Below, in pieces: positions 31,801-39,623 of a stretch of DNA of 42,796 nucleotides (its first letter is position 1; every line of letters starts with the position of its first letter). The DNA comes from Candidatus Uhrbacteria bacterium CG_4_10_14_3_um_filter_41_21 (lineage in GTDB: Bacteria > Patescibacteriota > Patescibacteriia > UBA9934). The stretch is from NCBI GenBank assembly GCA_002782865.1, contig PFJC01000046.1:1-42796 (forward strand). The letters are read 5' to 3'. The notes below the pieces were generated by a model. That model ran no database searches and was not told the origin of the DNA. It saw nothing but the letters and a program-made list of their open reading frames with translations. The translations under genes were made by a program, and so were the position numbers.

Positions 31801-31809
31801 TGTTATAAT
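31801..31809 (+). promoter_or_regulatory. Extended -10 upstream of a GT4 gene
   Basis: TGTTATAAT ends 82 nt before the ATG at 31892. No good -35 is seen. The resulting leader of about 75 nt contains an open stretch (LRKLDGFLTQQAANFLSEE) in frame with the gene. Confidence 0.4.
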
Positions 31810-31891
31810 TATTATGTAAACATTTAGTGAATTAAGAAAATTAGATGGATTTCTGACGCAGCAAGCCGCTAATTTTCTAAGTGAAGAATAT

Positions 31892-33004
31892 ATGAAAATC
31901 GCCATGATTGGACAAAAGGGAATCGCTCCGGGTGAACGCGCGGGGGGAATAGAAAAGCATGTTGCTGAAATATCCGAGCGTTTGGTTGGGTTTGGCCATG
32001 ATGTCACGGTTTATGCTCGAGCAAAATATATGCCGGAAATGCCTCGGACTTACAAAGGCATTGATTTGATATTTCTGCCAACGATTTATAGCAAAAATCT
32101 TGAGGCGATTTTGCACACTTTTGTTTCAACCATCCATTGCTTGTTTCAAAAATACGATATCATCCATTATCACGGCGTTGGTCCGGCAACACTTGCTTGG
32201 TTACCAAAGCTATTTTCTCGAGAATCAACCGTAGTTGTAACTTTTCATTCACAAGACAGATTTCATGCAAAGTGGGGACTGTTTGCTCGACTCTATCTTC
32301 ATTTTGGCGAATGGGCGTCAGCTGTTTTTGCTGACTACTGCATTTCAGTTTCACACACAATGCAGGTTTTTATTCGCGATCATTACAGGCGCGAAGCAAT
32401 TTATATTCCAAACGGGGCAGAAATTAAGGACGAGCAAGGTGTTAATTTGATTGAAAAGTTTGGACTTTCAAAAAAGGGATATCTAATTAATGTCGGTCGA
32501 ATTGTTCCGCAAAAAGGTTTGCAGTTCTTAATTGAAGCTTTTCAAAAATTAGAAACTGACAAACATTTAGTGATTGTTGGTGCGCCAAGTTTTTCTGATG
32601 ATTATTATGCTCTCTTGCGTGAGCTTGCAAACGAAAATGATAAGATTCATTTTTTAGGATTTCAGAACGGTAAAACTCTAGATCAACTTTACGCCAATGC
32701 TTATTTGTATGTTCATCCGTCCGAGGCAGAAGGTTTGCCACTGGTAATTTTGGAAGCGATGAGTTTTGGTTTAGCTCCACTGGTTTCCGATATTGAACCA
32801 AATATCGAGGCAATCCATGGCGTTGGTTTTACTTTTCCGTCTGGTAATGTTGAGGAGCTAAGACAAAAACTTGAATATTTAGTTAATAATCCAGCAGCTG
32901 TTAAAAATGAAGGGGAGGAAGCACTGGCAACTGTGGATATTCATTTTAATTGGGATAAAATTACGGAACATATTGAAGCCGTTTATATAACAGCTAGACA
33001 TTAA
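31892..33004 (+). CDS. GT4 glycosyltransferase
   Basis: The 370-residue GT-B protein opens MKIAMIGQKGIAPGERAGGIEKHV with the Gly-rich acceptor-domain loop. The donor domain has LINVGRIVPQKGLQFLIEAF and the E-x7-E signature SEAEGLPLVILEAMSFGLAPLVSD. It is a typical single-domain, membrane-associated glycosyltransferase of unknown donor. It is not adjacent to the main glycosyltransferase group, and a 64-nt hairpin separates it from the ATPase gene. Confidence 0.9.
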   Translation: MKIAMIGQKGIAPGERAGGIEKHVAEISERLVGFGHDVTVYARAKYMPEMPRTYKGIDLIFLPTIYSKNLEAILHTFVSTIHCLFQKYDIIHYHGVGPATLAWLPKLFSRESTVVVTFHSQDRFHAKWGLFARLYLHFGEWASAVFADYCISVSHTMQVFIRDHYRREAIYIPNGAEIKDEQGVNLIEKFGLSKKGYLINVGRIVPQKGLQFLIEAFQKLETDKHLVIVGAPSFSDDYYALLRELANENDKIHFLGFQNGKTLDQLYANAYLYVHPSEAEGLPLVILEAMSFGLAPLVSDIEPNIEAIHGVGFTFPSGNVEELRQKLEYLVNNPAAVKNEGEEALATVDIHFNWDKITEHIEAVYITARH

Positions 33005-33012
33005 TTGAATCA

Positions 33013-33076
33013 TGTCACCGGGTTACCACCAAAGCCGACGGTTGCGATTTTGGCGGCTGGTGGTAACCAGGTGACA
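33013..33076. repeat. Long hairpin just before the P-type ATPase gene
   Basis: The 18-nt arms TGTCACCGGGTTACCACC and GGTGGTAACCAGGTGACA pair with one mismatch; inside, AGCCGAC pairs with GGCGGCT with one mismatch, leaving a short loop. The motifs TGTCACC and GGTTACC relate it to the other REP-like hairpins here. It ends 5 nt before the ATPase ATG. Confidence 0.75.
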
Positions 33077-33081
33077 ATCTT

Positions 33082-35700
33082 ATGAACAATCAAAAACAAA
33101 TCACTTGGCATGCCCAGAGCGCAAAAGATGTTTTGCACTCTTTTGAAGTTTTACAAACCGGTCTTTCCGAAAATCAAGTTAGAGACCGACTAAAGGAATT
33201 TGGAAAAAATCAATTACCACAAACATCGCCAAAATCTACGGTGGCGATTTTTTTGGCTCAATTTGGAAGCCCACTAATTGCGATTTTAGTTGTAGCAGCA
33301 TTTATCAGTGTTGGTTTTAAGGAATGGTTAGACGCTGGTGTGATTTCATTTGCAGTTCTTATTAATGCTGTTTTAGGTTTTGTTGAAGAATACAAAGCAG
33401 ATAGATCACTTAGAAAACTTCAATCTTTTTTGCCAGATAAAGCCAAGGTTCGTCGAGGAGGCGCTGTTTTAAATATCGATTCCATAAACATTGTTCCAGG
33501 TGACATTATTATTTTAGGCACCGGTGACAAAATTACAGCTGATGGCCGTATTATCAGCTCTAGTTTTTTGCAAGTTAACGAGGCAGCGCTTACCGGAGAA
33601 TCAATGTCAGTTAAAAAAGATGTTGTCCCAGTTGATATTGGTGCGAGTATTGCAGACCAAACCAGCATGGTTTTTGCTGGCACTGTGGTTGTAAATGGTC
33701 GCGCTGAAGTGATAACGGTTGAATCTGGCGAAAGAACGCAAATCGGTCAAATATCAAGATTAGTTGCAGATGTTGAAGATGAAAAAACGCCACTGCAACA
33801 GCAGTTAGCAGTGTTTGCGCTTTGGCTGGGCGGTGCGGTTTTGATTATATCCTCGATTGTTTTTGTAGCTGGCTTGCTCCGTGGTTTTGCGTTTTTTGAT
33901 ATGTTTAAGATTTCGATAGCGATTTCAGTTTCGGCAATTCCAGAAGGGCTGATTGTCGCCACGACAGTAATTTTGGCAATCGGGATGCAAAGGATTTTAA
34001 AAAAGAAAGCCCTGGTCCGTCGTTTAGTAGCAGCTGAGACTTTAGGAAGTGTGTCTGTAATTTGTATGGACAAAACCGGTACGCTCACGACCGGCGAAAT
34101 GAGCGTGACTGAAATCAGATTTACGAATGGCGAGTTATTGGAATCAAATCAAAGATCAGAAATCAGACAAATTTTGGGAGTAACCAGCGCAGCTCTGGTT
34201 GATGAAAATGGAGAAAATCCAGTTTTTTCCGGATCACCGACCGAGATAGCACTAGCAAAAGAGTATTGGCCAGACAGGGAAAAAATTGGAATAGAAAAAT
34301 ATGCAGAATTATCAGAACTTCCATTTGATCCGGCTTTTAAATTCAAAGCCGGAGTTTATAAACAAAATGGATCAACTGTTATGTTTGTCGTCGGTGCGCC
34401 CGATATTTTGTTGGAAAAATCAGATTTAAGCGATCAGCAAAGAAAAAAAATGCAAAGCGTTTTTGAAGAAATGACTGAGCGCGGGTTACGGGTTTTGTTG
34501 ATTGCCAAAAAGGATTTAAACGGCCAACAAACGGAAATTACATATGACGGTATCACTGATATTTCGGTTGTCGGTTTTGTCGGTCTGCAAGATCCGTTAC
34601 GAAGCAATGCTCGACATACAGTTGAAACGGCCGGAGAAGCCGGATTAAAACCGGTGATGATTACCGGCGACCATGTCATAACCGCCACGCTTGTTGCTCG
34701 CGAAGTTGGATTGCTGATTGATGAAAGTGGAATTATGACCGGATTGGAGCTTGATAAAATGAGTGATGCCGATTTGATTGCTCATATAGATAAAATCAAT
34801 GTTTTTGCGCGCGTCCTTCCAAGTCATAAACTTAGAATTGTTCGCGCCTGGCAAGATAGCGGCGCATCAGTGGCGATGGTAGGCGATGGCGTTAACGATG
34901 CTCCGGCAATGAAAGCGGCTGACATTGGTGTAGCGCTTGGGTCGGGAACTGAAGTTACTAAGGAAATCGCTGATATGGTTTTGCTGGATAATAATTTTCA
35001 AACAATTGTTGAGGCAATCCGCGAAGACAGGACCATTTTTGACAATATCCGCAAGATGATTGTTTATCTGTTGTCAGACAGTTTTAGTGAAGTGGTTTTA
35101 ATTTTTGGGGCGATTATTTTAAGCCTGCCTATTCCTATTTTGCCAGCGCAAATTTTGTGGATCAATTTGATAACCGACGGATTTCCGAGCGTTGCTCTAA
35201 CATTTGAACCGCCGGAAAAAGGGGTTATGAAAGATCCGCCACGCAATAAAAAAGCGCCGTTGTTAGATGCGGAAATGAAAGTTTTGATTTTTATTATCGG
35301 ATTGTTTACCGACGCTTTGCTCTTTGGAATTTATTTTTATTTACTTGGCCAAGATTTAGCGATACATCACATCAGAACATTTATTTTTGTGGCGCTGGGC
35401 ATCAATTCACTAATTTATATTTTTGCTGTTCGTAAATTCAGATCAAGTATTTTTCGATCAAATCCATTTGAAAATTTATATTTGATCGCCGGCGTAGGAA
35501 TAGGTTTTGTATTTTTGTTTATTCCGTTGGTGGTTCCTTATTTTAGAAATTTATTTGAATTTGAAGCTTTGTCAGTTACGGAATGGTTAGTGTTGTTGAC
35601 GCTGGCGTTATTCCAATTGGTTTTGATTGAAATTGTTAAAGAGATATTTAATTTGAAGAGAAACCGCCAGCTCGGCGAATATCAGATAAAAGTCCTATAG
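33082..35700 (+). CDS. P-type cation-transporting ATPase, Ca2+-ATPase-like (P2 group)
   Basis: The 872-residue pump has the cation-ATPase N-terminal domain (HSFEVLQTGLSENQV), actuator motif TGES, phosphorylation site DKTGTLTTG with Asp330, hinge GDGVNDAPAMKAADIG and about ten membrane helices. Helix 4 contains AIPEGL, and helix 6 contains NLITDGFPS (Asn and Asp), which match the calcium-binding helices of SERCA/PMR1-type pumps. It would export Ca2+ (or Mn2+) from the cytoplasm. Ion choice is inferred from these motifs only; Na+/K+ type is less likely. Confidence 0.92.
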   Translation: MNNQKQITWHAQSAKDVLHSFEVLQTGLSENQVRDRLKEFGKNQLPQTSPKSTVAIFLAQFGSPLIAILVVAAFISVGFKEWLDAGVISFAVLINAVLGFVEEYKADRSLRKLQSFLPDKAKVRRGGAVLNIDSINIVPGDIIILGTGDKITADGRIISSSFLQVNEAALTGESMSVKKDVVPVDIGASIADQTSMVFAGTVVVNGRAEVITVESGERTQIGQISRLVADVEDEKTPLQQQLAVFALWLGGAVLIISSIVFVAGLLRGFAFFDMFKISIAISVSAIPEGLIVATTVILAIGMQRILKKKALVRRLVAAETLGSVSVICMDKTGTLTTGEMSVTEIRFTNGELLESNQRSEIRQILGVTSAALVDENGENPVFSGSPTEIALAKEYWPDREKIGIEKYAELSELPFDPAFKFKAGVYKQNGSTVMFVVGAPDILLEKSDLSDQQRKKMQSVFEEMTERGLRVLLIAKKDLNGQQTEITYDGITDISVVGFVGLQDPLRSNARHTVETAGEAGLKPVMITGDHVITATLVAREVGLLIDESGIMTGLELDKMSDADLIAHIDKINVFARVLPSHKLRIVRAWQDSGASVAMVGDGVNDAPAMKAADIGVALGSGTEVTKEIADMVLLDNNFQTIVEAIREDRTIFDNIRKMIVYLLSDSFSEVVLIFGAIILSLPIPILPAQILWINLITDGFPSVALTFEPPEKGVMKDPPRNKKAPLLDAEMKVLIFIIGLFTDALLFGIYFYLLGQDLAIHHIRTFIFVALGINSLIYIFAVRKFRSSIFRSNPFENLYLIAGVGIGFVFLFIPLVVPYFRNLFEFEALSVTEWLVLLTLALFQLVLIEIVKEIFNLKRNRQLGEYQIKVL

Positions 35701-35720
35701 GTTCTAAATGACTTATATTA

Positions 35721-35747
35721 AAAAATCCACGCATAAGTGAGGATTTT
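35721..35747 (+). terminator. Probable terminator after the ATPase gene
   Basis: AAAAATCCAC-GCATAA-GTGAGGATTTT makes a modest stem with a bulge and an A/T flank, about 20 nt after the ATPase stop. Confidence 0.55.
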
Positions 35748-35777
35748 GATTTGTATATTCAGTCAATTGGCAATTCC

Positions 35778-35786
35778 TGCTATAAT
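35778..35786 (+). promoter_or_regulatory. Extended -10 promoter of murD
   Basis: CTGCTATAAT gives a consensus TATAAT with the TGC extension. It ends 9 nt before ATG 35796, so the mRNA leader would be no more than a few bases. The -35 region is weak. Confidence 0.6.
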
Positions 35787-35795
35787 TGGATCACT

Positions 35796-37253
35796 ATGGA
35801 TTTATCAAAAATCGAAAATTTTCAAGACGCTATTGTTACCGTAATGGGTCTGGGCAGATATCAACAAGGCAGCGGAATTGGTACGGCCAAATGGCTTATT
35901 CGTCATGGCGCTCAAATCATAATCACTGATCTTAAAAACGAAGTTGAATTGGAAGAGTCAATGGATTTGATTATGGGTTGGTATGAAAAATACCGTGAGT
36001 TGTACCCAGAGCGAACAATCTACTCCCCGGTTTTTGTTTTAGGTGAGCATCGCGAAGAAGATTTTATAGAAGTTGATTGTGTGGTTCAAAATCCGGGCGT
36101 GCCAAGTGAATCGGAATTTGTTCGAGCGGCGCAAGAAGCAGGCGTTTCAATAGAATCAGATGTCAGTTTATTTTGGCGTTATTGCAAATATCCAATTATT
36201 GCTGTTACCGGAACAAAAGGAAAAACAACTACAACAAAAATGATCGGAGAGATGTTAACCGCCACAGACGAAAAAGCAATCATTGCCGGCAACATCAATG
36301 TTTCACCACTGGAGTTTTTGGATGATCTTTTGCAAGAAAATCAACCACATCCAATTGTGCTGGAGCTTTCTTCTTGGATGTTAGAAAGTTTGCCACCAGC
36401 GTTTCGCGAAATTAAAAAAGGTCCAGACATTGCAGTACTTACCAATGTTTATCCAGACCACTTAAATCGCTATCACTCTTTTGGTGACTATGTTCACTCC
36501 AAAGAAATTATTTTTGAATGGCAGTCACCTGAGCAATACACGATTTTAAACTGGGATCAGGAAACAGTAAGGTTGATGGGTGAACGCGCCAAGGGAAAAG
36601 TGTTTTGGTGCTCTAAAACCTATCAAGAAGCAGATGGTTGTTATGTTAAAGATGGCCAGGTTGTTTTAAGACAGGATGGCAAAGATCAGATGATTATCCC
36701 GGTAGCCGAACTAGGCCTAAAAGGTGATCATAATTTAGAAAATGTTTTAACATCAGTAGCAGTAGCGATATTGTGGGGGATTAGTTTGGAAGTAGTTCAA
36801 AAAATTGCTCGAGAGTTTAAAGGAGTTTCCGATAGGCAAGAGTTGGTGCGCGAGGTCGATGAAATTACATATGTAAACGACACAACTGCCACCAATCCGG
36901 ATGTGGTGATGGCGGCACTAAATAGATTTGGAGCGGACGGGGATATCATTTTGATTGCTGGTGGTGCTAATAAAGAATTAAGTTACAGTGATTTAGGAGA
37001 TGCAATTGCAAACACCTGCAAACATTTGATTTTGTTTAATGGTGACGCTTCGCAGATGATAGAAGACGCAGTGGCGGACAGAGTACCAACAACATCAGGA
37101 ATTGATTCAATGAAAAAGGCGGTCCAAACAGCAAAGTCTTTGGCAGCGTCAGGGGACATTGTGTTGATGTCACCAGGGGCAGCCAGTTTCAATATGTTTA
37201 AGAATGAATTTGATCGTGGGGAGCAGTTCCGTGAGGAAGTGAGGAATCTGTAG
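35796..37253 (+). CDS. murD: UDP-N-acetylmuramoylalanine--D-glutamate ligase
   Basis: ATG 35796 (MDLSKIENFQDAIVTVMGLG) is used instead of 35751, since the promoter lies within the longer ORF. The 485-residue Mur ligase has an N-terminal Rossmann-like domain (VMGLGRYQQGSG, then VVQNPGVPSES), the ATP loop VTGTKGKTTTTKM, and TNVYPDHLNRYHSFGDYVHSK in the central domain, and VNDTTATNPD at the domain boundary. It adds D-Glu to UDP-MurNAc-L-Ala. The N-domain and the NPGVP pattern favour MurD over the other Mur ligases. A second Mur ligase follows. Confidence 0.92.
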   Translation: MDLSKIENFQDAIVTVMGLGRYQQGSGIGTAKWLIRHGAQIIITDLKNEVELEESMDLIMGWYEKYRELYPERTIYSPVFVLGEHREEDFIEVDCVVQNPGVPSESEFVRAAQEAGVSIESDVSLFWRYCKYPIIAVTGTKGKTTTTKMIGEMLTATDEKAIIAGNINVSPLEFLDDLLQENQPHPIVLELSSWMLESLPPAFREIKKGPDIAVLTNVYPDHLNRYHSFGDYVHSKEIIFEWQSPEQYTILNWDQETVRLMGERAKGKVFWCSKTYQEADGCYVKDGQVVLRQDGKDQMIIPVAELGLKGDHNLENVLTSVAVAILWGISLEVVQKIAREFKGVSDRQELVREVDEITYVNDTTATNPDVVMAALNRFGADGDIILIAGGANKELSYSDLGDAIANTCKHLILFNGDASQMIEDAVADRVPTTSGIDSMKKAVQTAKSLAASGDIVLMSPGAASFNMFKNEFDRGEQFREEVRNL

Positions 37254-37274
37254 GGGCGAGGCGTTGCCTCGCCC
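37254..37274. repeat. GGGCGAGGC hairpin repeat between murD and the MurE-like gene
   Basis: GGGCGAGGC-GTT-GCCTCGCCC is a perfect 9-bp hairpin, immediately after the murD TAG and followed by GTACGA. It is GC-rich in an AT-rich background and of the kind found dispersed in many bacterial genomes. Only one copy is in the window. Confidence 0.6.
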
Positions 37275-37291
37275 GTACGACGAATGTGGAT

Positions 37292-38608
37292 ATGATTTCA
37301 TTATTAAGAAAAATCACACCAAAACCTATAATCCAGCTTTACCATCTTATTCTTTCAAAGCTGGCTGTTTTATTGTACGCAAATCCATCAAAGAAAATGA
37401 TTGTGGTAGGAATAACCGGTACAAACGGAAAATCATCCACAGTACAGCTAACTTCTCAGCTTTTAACTTTACTTGGCGACAAAGTTGGCTACACAACAAC
37501 GGCTGGTTTTTGGATTGATGGCGAAAAGATTGAAAATAAACTTAAAATGACAATGCCGGGCAGGTTTTTGTTACAAAGTTTAATGAGCAAGATGGTGCGA
37601 AAAAAATGTCGAGTGGCGATTATTGAAACAACTTCACAGGGTACAGTGCAATTTCGTCATTTAGGAATAAATTACGACACAGTAGTTTTTACAAATTTAA
37701 CACCAGAACATATTGAGTCGCACGGCGGTTTTGAAAATTATAAAAAAGCAAAAGGTGAATTATTTCGACATTTAACAAAACGAAGAAAGAAAAAAATTGA
37801 TAGCGAAATTATTCTAAAAACATCAATTGTTAATTTTGATGATGAACATTCAGAATATTTTAATAGTTTTAAAGCTGACCGAAAATTTGGATTTGGTTGG
37901 TCAGGCGAAGCGTCGGATTATAAAATCGTGGCTCGAAAATCAATTTTAGATTTTGATGGTTTACAAGTATCGATAAACGGCGTGCAGATGAAAATTCCAT
38001 TCTTGGCTGATTTTGAACAAAAAAATACGCTTGCGGCAATTTCCATCGCTTACTCACTCGGTTACAGCTTAAGTAGAATTGCCAGCGTAGTTTCAGATTT
38101 AAAACCAATTCCCGGGCGTTTTGAAAGAATAAAAAAAGGTCAGCCGTTTGAAGTGATAGTGGATTATGCTTACGAGCCCTTTGCGATCGAGGCGTTACTT
38201 AATGCAGTGGATCAGCTAAAACCAGCAAGAATTATTGGTATTCATGGTTCTGCCGGCGGTGGGCGCGATGTTTCCAGGCGTGAAAAAATTGGACGCTTAG
38301 CGGCAAAACGAGAAGAGATTGTAATTGTTACCAACGAAGATCCATATGACGAAGATCCTCGTAAAATAATTGAGGCAGTTGCGGACGGCGCCAAGGCTGA
38401 AGGAAAAATTGATGGCAAAGATTTGTTCTTAATCGATGATAGAAGTGATGCAATTAATTTTGCGATTAATGGCGCAAAGGCGGGAGATGTTGTTTTAATT
38501 ACCGGTAAAGGGAATGAACACGGTATCGCGGTTGCAAATAGAAAACAAATTCCATGGAATGACACCGAGGCGGCTCAGTCTGCTTTGGTAAGGTTAGGTT
38601 ATGTCTAA
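37292..38608 (+). CDS. Mur ligase family protein, MurE-like without the N-terminal UDP-binding domain
   Basis: ATG 37292 (MISLLRKITPKPIIQLYH) or GTG 37286 can start it. Only about 38 residues precede the ATP loop VVGITGTNGKSSTVQLT, so the domain of about 90 residues that binds the UDP moiety in MurE is missing. The central domain has ETTSQGTVQFRHLG and FTNLTPEHIESHGGFENYKKAK; the C-terminal domain has HGSAGGGRDVSRREKIG and TNEDPYDEDPRKI, where MurE has DNPR or similar. It most likely joins the third amino acid to a wall precursor. The amino acid and natural substrate are open. Overlaps the next gene by 8 nt. Confidence 0.8.
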   Translation: MISLLRKITPKPIIQLYHLILSKLAVLLYANPSKKMIVVGITGTNGKSSTVQLTSQLLTLLGDKVGYTTTAGFWIDGEKIENKLKMTMPGRFLLQSLMSKMVRKKCRVAIIETTSQGTVQFRHLGINYDTVVFTNLTPEHIESHGGFENYKKAKGELFRHLTKRRKKKIDSEIILKTSIVNFDDEHSEYFNSFKADRKFGFGWSGEASDYKIVARKSILDFDGLQVSINGVQMKIPFLADFEQKNTLAAISIAYSLGYSLSRIASVVSDLKPIPGRFERIKKGQPFEVIVDYAYEPFAIEALLNAVDQLKPARIIGIHGSAGGGRDVSRREKIGRLAAKREEIVIVTNEDPYDEDPRKIIEAVADGAKAEGKIDGKDLFLIDDRSDAINFAINGAKAGDVVLITGKGNEHGIAVANRKQIPWNDTEAAQSALVRLGYV

Positions 38609-39116
38609 GGAGAAAAATATTTTACATTTAAATGATGGTGAGAAGATTCTGGGAATTGTCAGAAGGAGTTTTGTGAGTGAGTTATTTAAAATAATTTTTG
38701 TTTGTATTTGGATTTTATTGCCATTTTTCTTTTTCTTTCCACTTCTGCGACTTGGACTTTTTGGATTTTTCTTGTTTGCGATTTTAGCAGTCGGCGGATT
38801 ATTGTATGCTTTTAAAATTTGGATGAATTTGTCATACACGATGCTGATTGTAACTAGTCAGCGCGTGATCGATGTTGAACATCATGGTCTTTTTGATCGT
38901 GACATTGCGGAAGCTGGGCTTTCATCTGTCAGTAGTGTAAAAGTATTAAAAAGAAATATCTTTCAAAGAATCATAAACATTGGCACAGTAAAGGTTAAAA
39001 CAAAAAAATCAGATAAGTTTGATATTGAAATTGATGGCGTACGCAAGCCGCAAACAGTGCGTCAATTTGTCGAAGATGTAAAAGAATTAAGTTCTAAATA
39101 TGAAATTAGAAATTAG
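38601..39116 (+). CDS. Membrane protein with bacterial PH domain (bPH2/YdbT-like)
   Basis: The 171-residue protein has a short soluble start (HLNDGEKILGIVRRSF), two adjoining membrane helices (about 27-70) and a bacterial PH-like domain (about 78-160): YTMLIVTSQRVIDVEHHGLFDR, then the SSVSSVKVLKRNIFQRI strand and GTVKVKT. The order matches the bPH2 family. The function of such proteins is poorly known. It overlaps the MurE-like gene by 8 nt. The last residues (YEIRN) and the stop are encoded by the AT-rich repeat copy 2. Confidence 0.8.
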   Translation: MSKEKNILHLNDGEKILGIVRRSFVSELFKIIFVCIWILLPFFFFFPLLRLGLFGFFLFAILAVGGLLYAFKIWMNLSYTMLIVTSQRVIDVEHHGLFDRDIAEAGLSSVSSVKVLKRNIFQRIINIGTVKVKTKKSDKFDIEIDGVRKPQTVRQFVEDVKELSSKYEIRN

Positions 39117-39212
39117 AAACAAATCCGAAATACTAAATCCGAAATTCAATTTCATGCTTCTTATTTCGAATTTGTTTCTAATTTAGGATTTCTAATTTCG
39201 TATTTAAAATCT
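39098..39212. repeat. AT-rich imperfect palindrome, copy 2
   Basis: The left arm (ATGAAATTAGAAATTAGAAA, CAAATCCGAAAT) and right arm (ATTTCGAATTTGTTTCTAAT, then TTTCTAATTTCGTATTTA) are imperfect reverse complements. It begins inside the end of the PH-domain gene, supplies its stop codon, and ends at the next ATG. Very similar to the element at 2493-2617. Confidence 0.7.
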
Positions 39213-39623
39213 ATGTCTAAAAATAAAAACAAAATTAAATGGTTTATATTAATCAATTTTGTTATTTTATTTTTTTTGGTAATTGCATTTGGTAAGGAAT
39301 ATGTAGGAAATATTCAAGTTGAGCGCGAGATTGCGCAGTTGCAACAGCAAAGAAGCGAATTTGAAAACGAACAGCTTGATACTCTTAATTTAATCTCTGA
39401 TTTATCAAGTGAGTATTATTCAGAACAGGAAGGCAGAACAAAGCAAGGATTAGGGCGCGAGGGTGAAACATTAGTAATAATTCAGTATGAATCCAACACA
39501 GTCACAGACGGCGAAGATTTAGCAACTTTGGGAAGTTATAGTTTAGAAAGTTTGGGTAATCCGGCTCGTTGGTTTTTGTATTTTTTTGCTAACGATACTT
39601 TTGCGAAGTTTGAAAATATATGA
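39213..39623 (+). CDS. FtsB/DivIC-like septum formation protein
   Basis: The 136-residue protein has one N-terminal membrane helix (about 10-26), a coiled coil (VEREIAQLQQQRSEFENEQLDTL) and a segment GREGETLVII, which matches the post-coil region of FtsB/DivIC proteins (GE-x-hydrophobic). These bitopic proteins link FtsL to FtsQ/DivIB and activate septal wall synthesis. A C-terminal tail (NPARWFLYFF) follows. Presence near wall-synthesis genes and overlap by 4 nt with a parvulin gene fit an envelope-biogenesis operon. Confidence 0.75.
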   Translation: MSKNKNKIKWFILINFVILFFLVIAFGKEYVGNIQVEREIAQLQQQRSEFENEQLDTLNLISDLSSEYYSEQEGRTKQGLGREGETLVIIQYESNTVTDGEDLATLGSYSLESLGNPARWFLYFFANDTFAKFENI

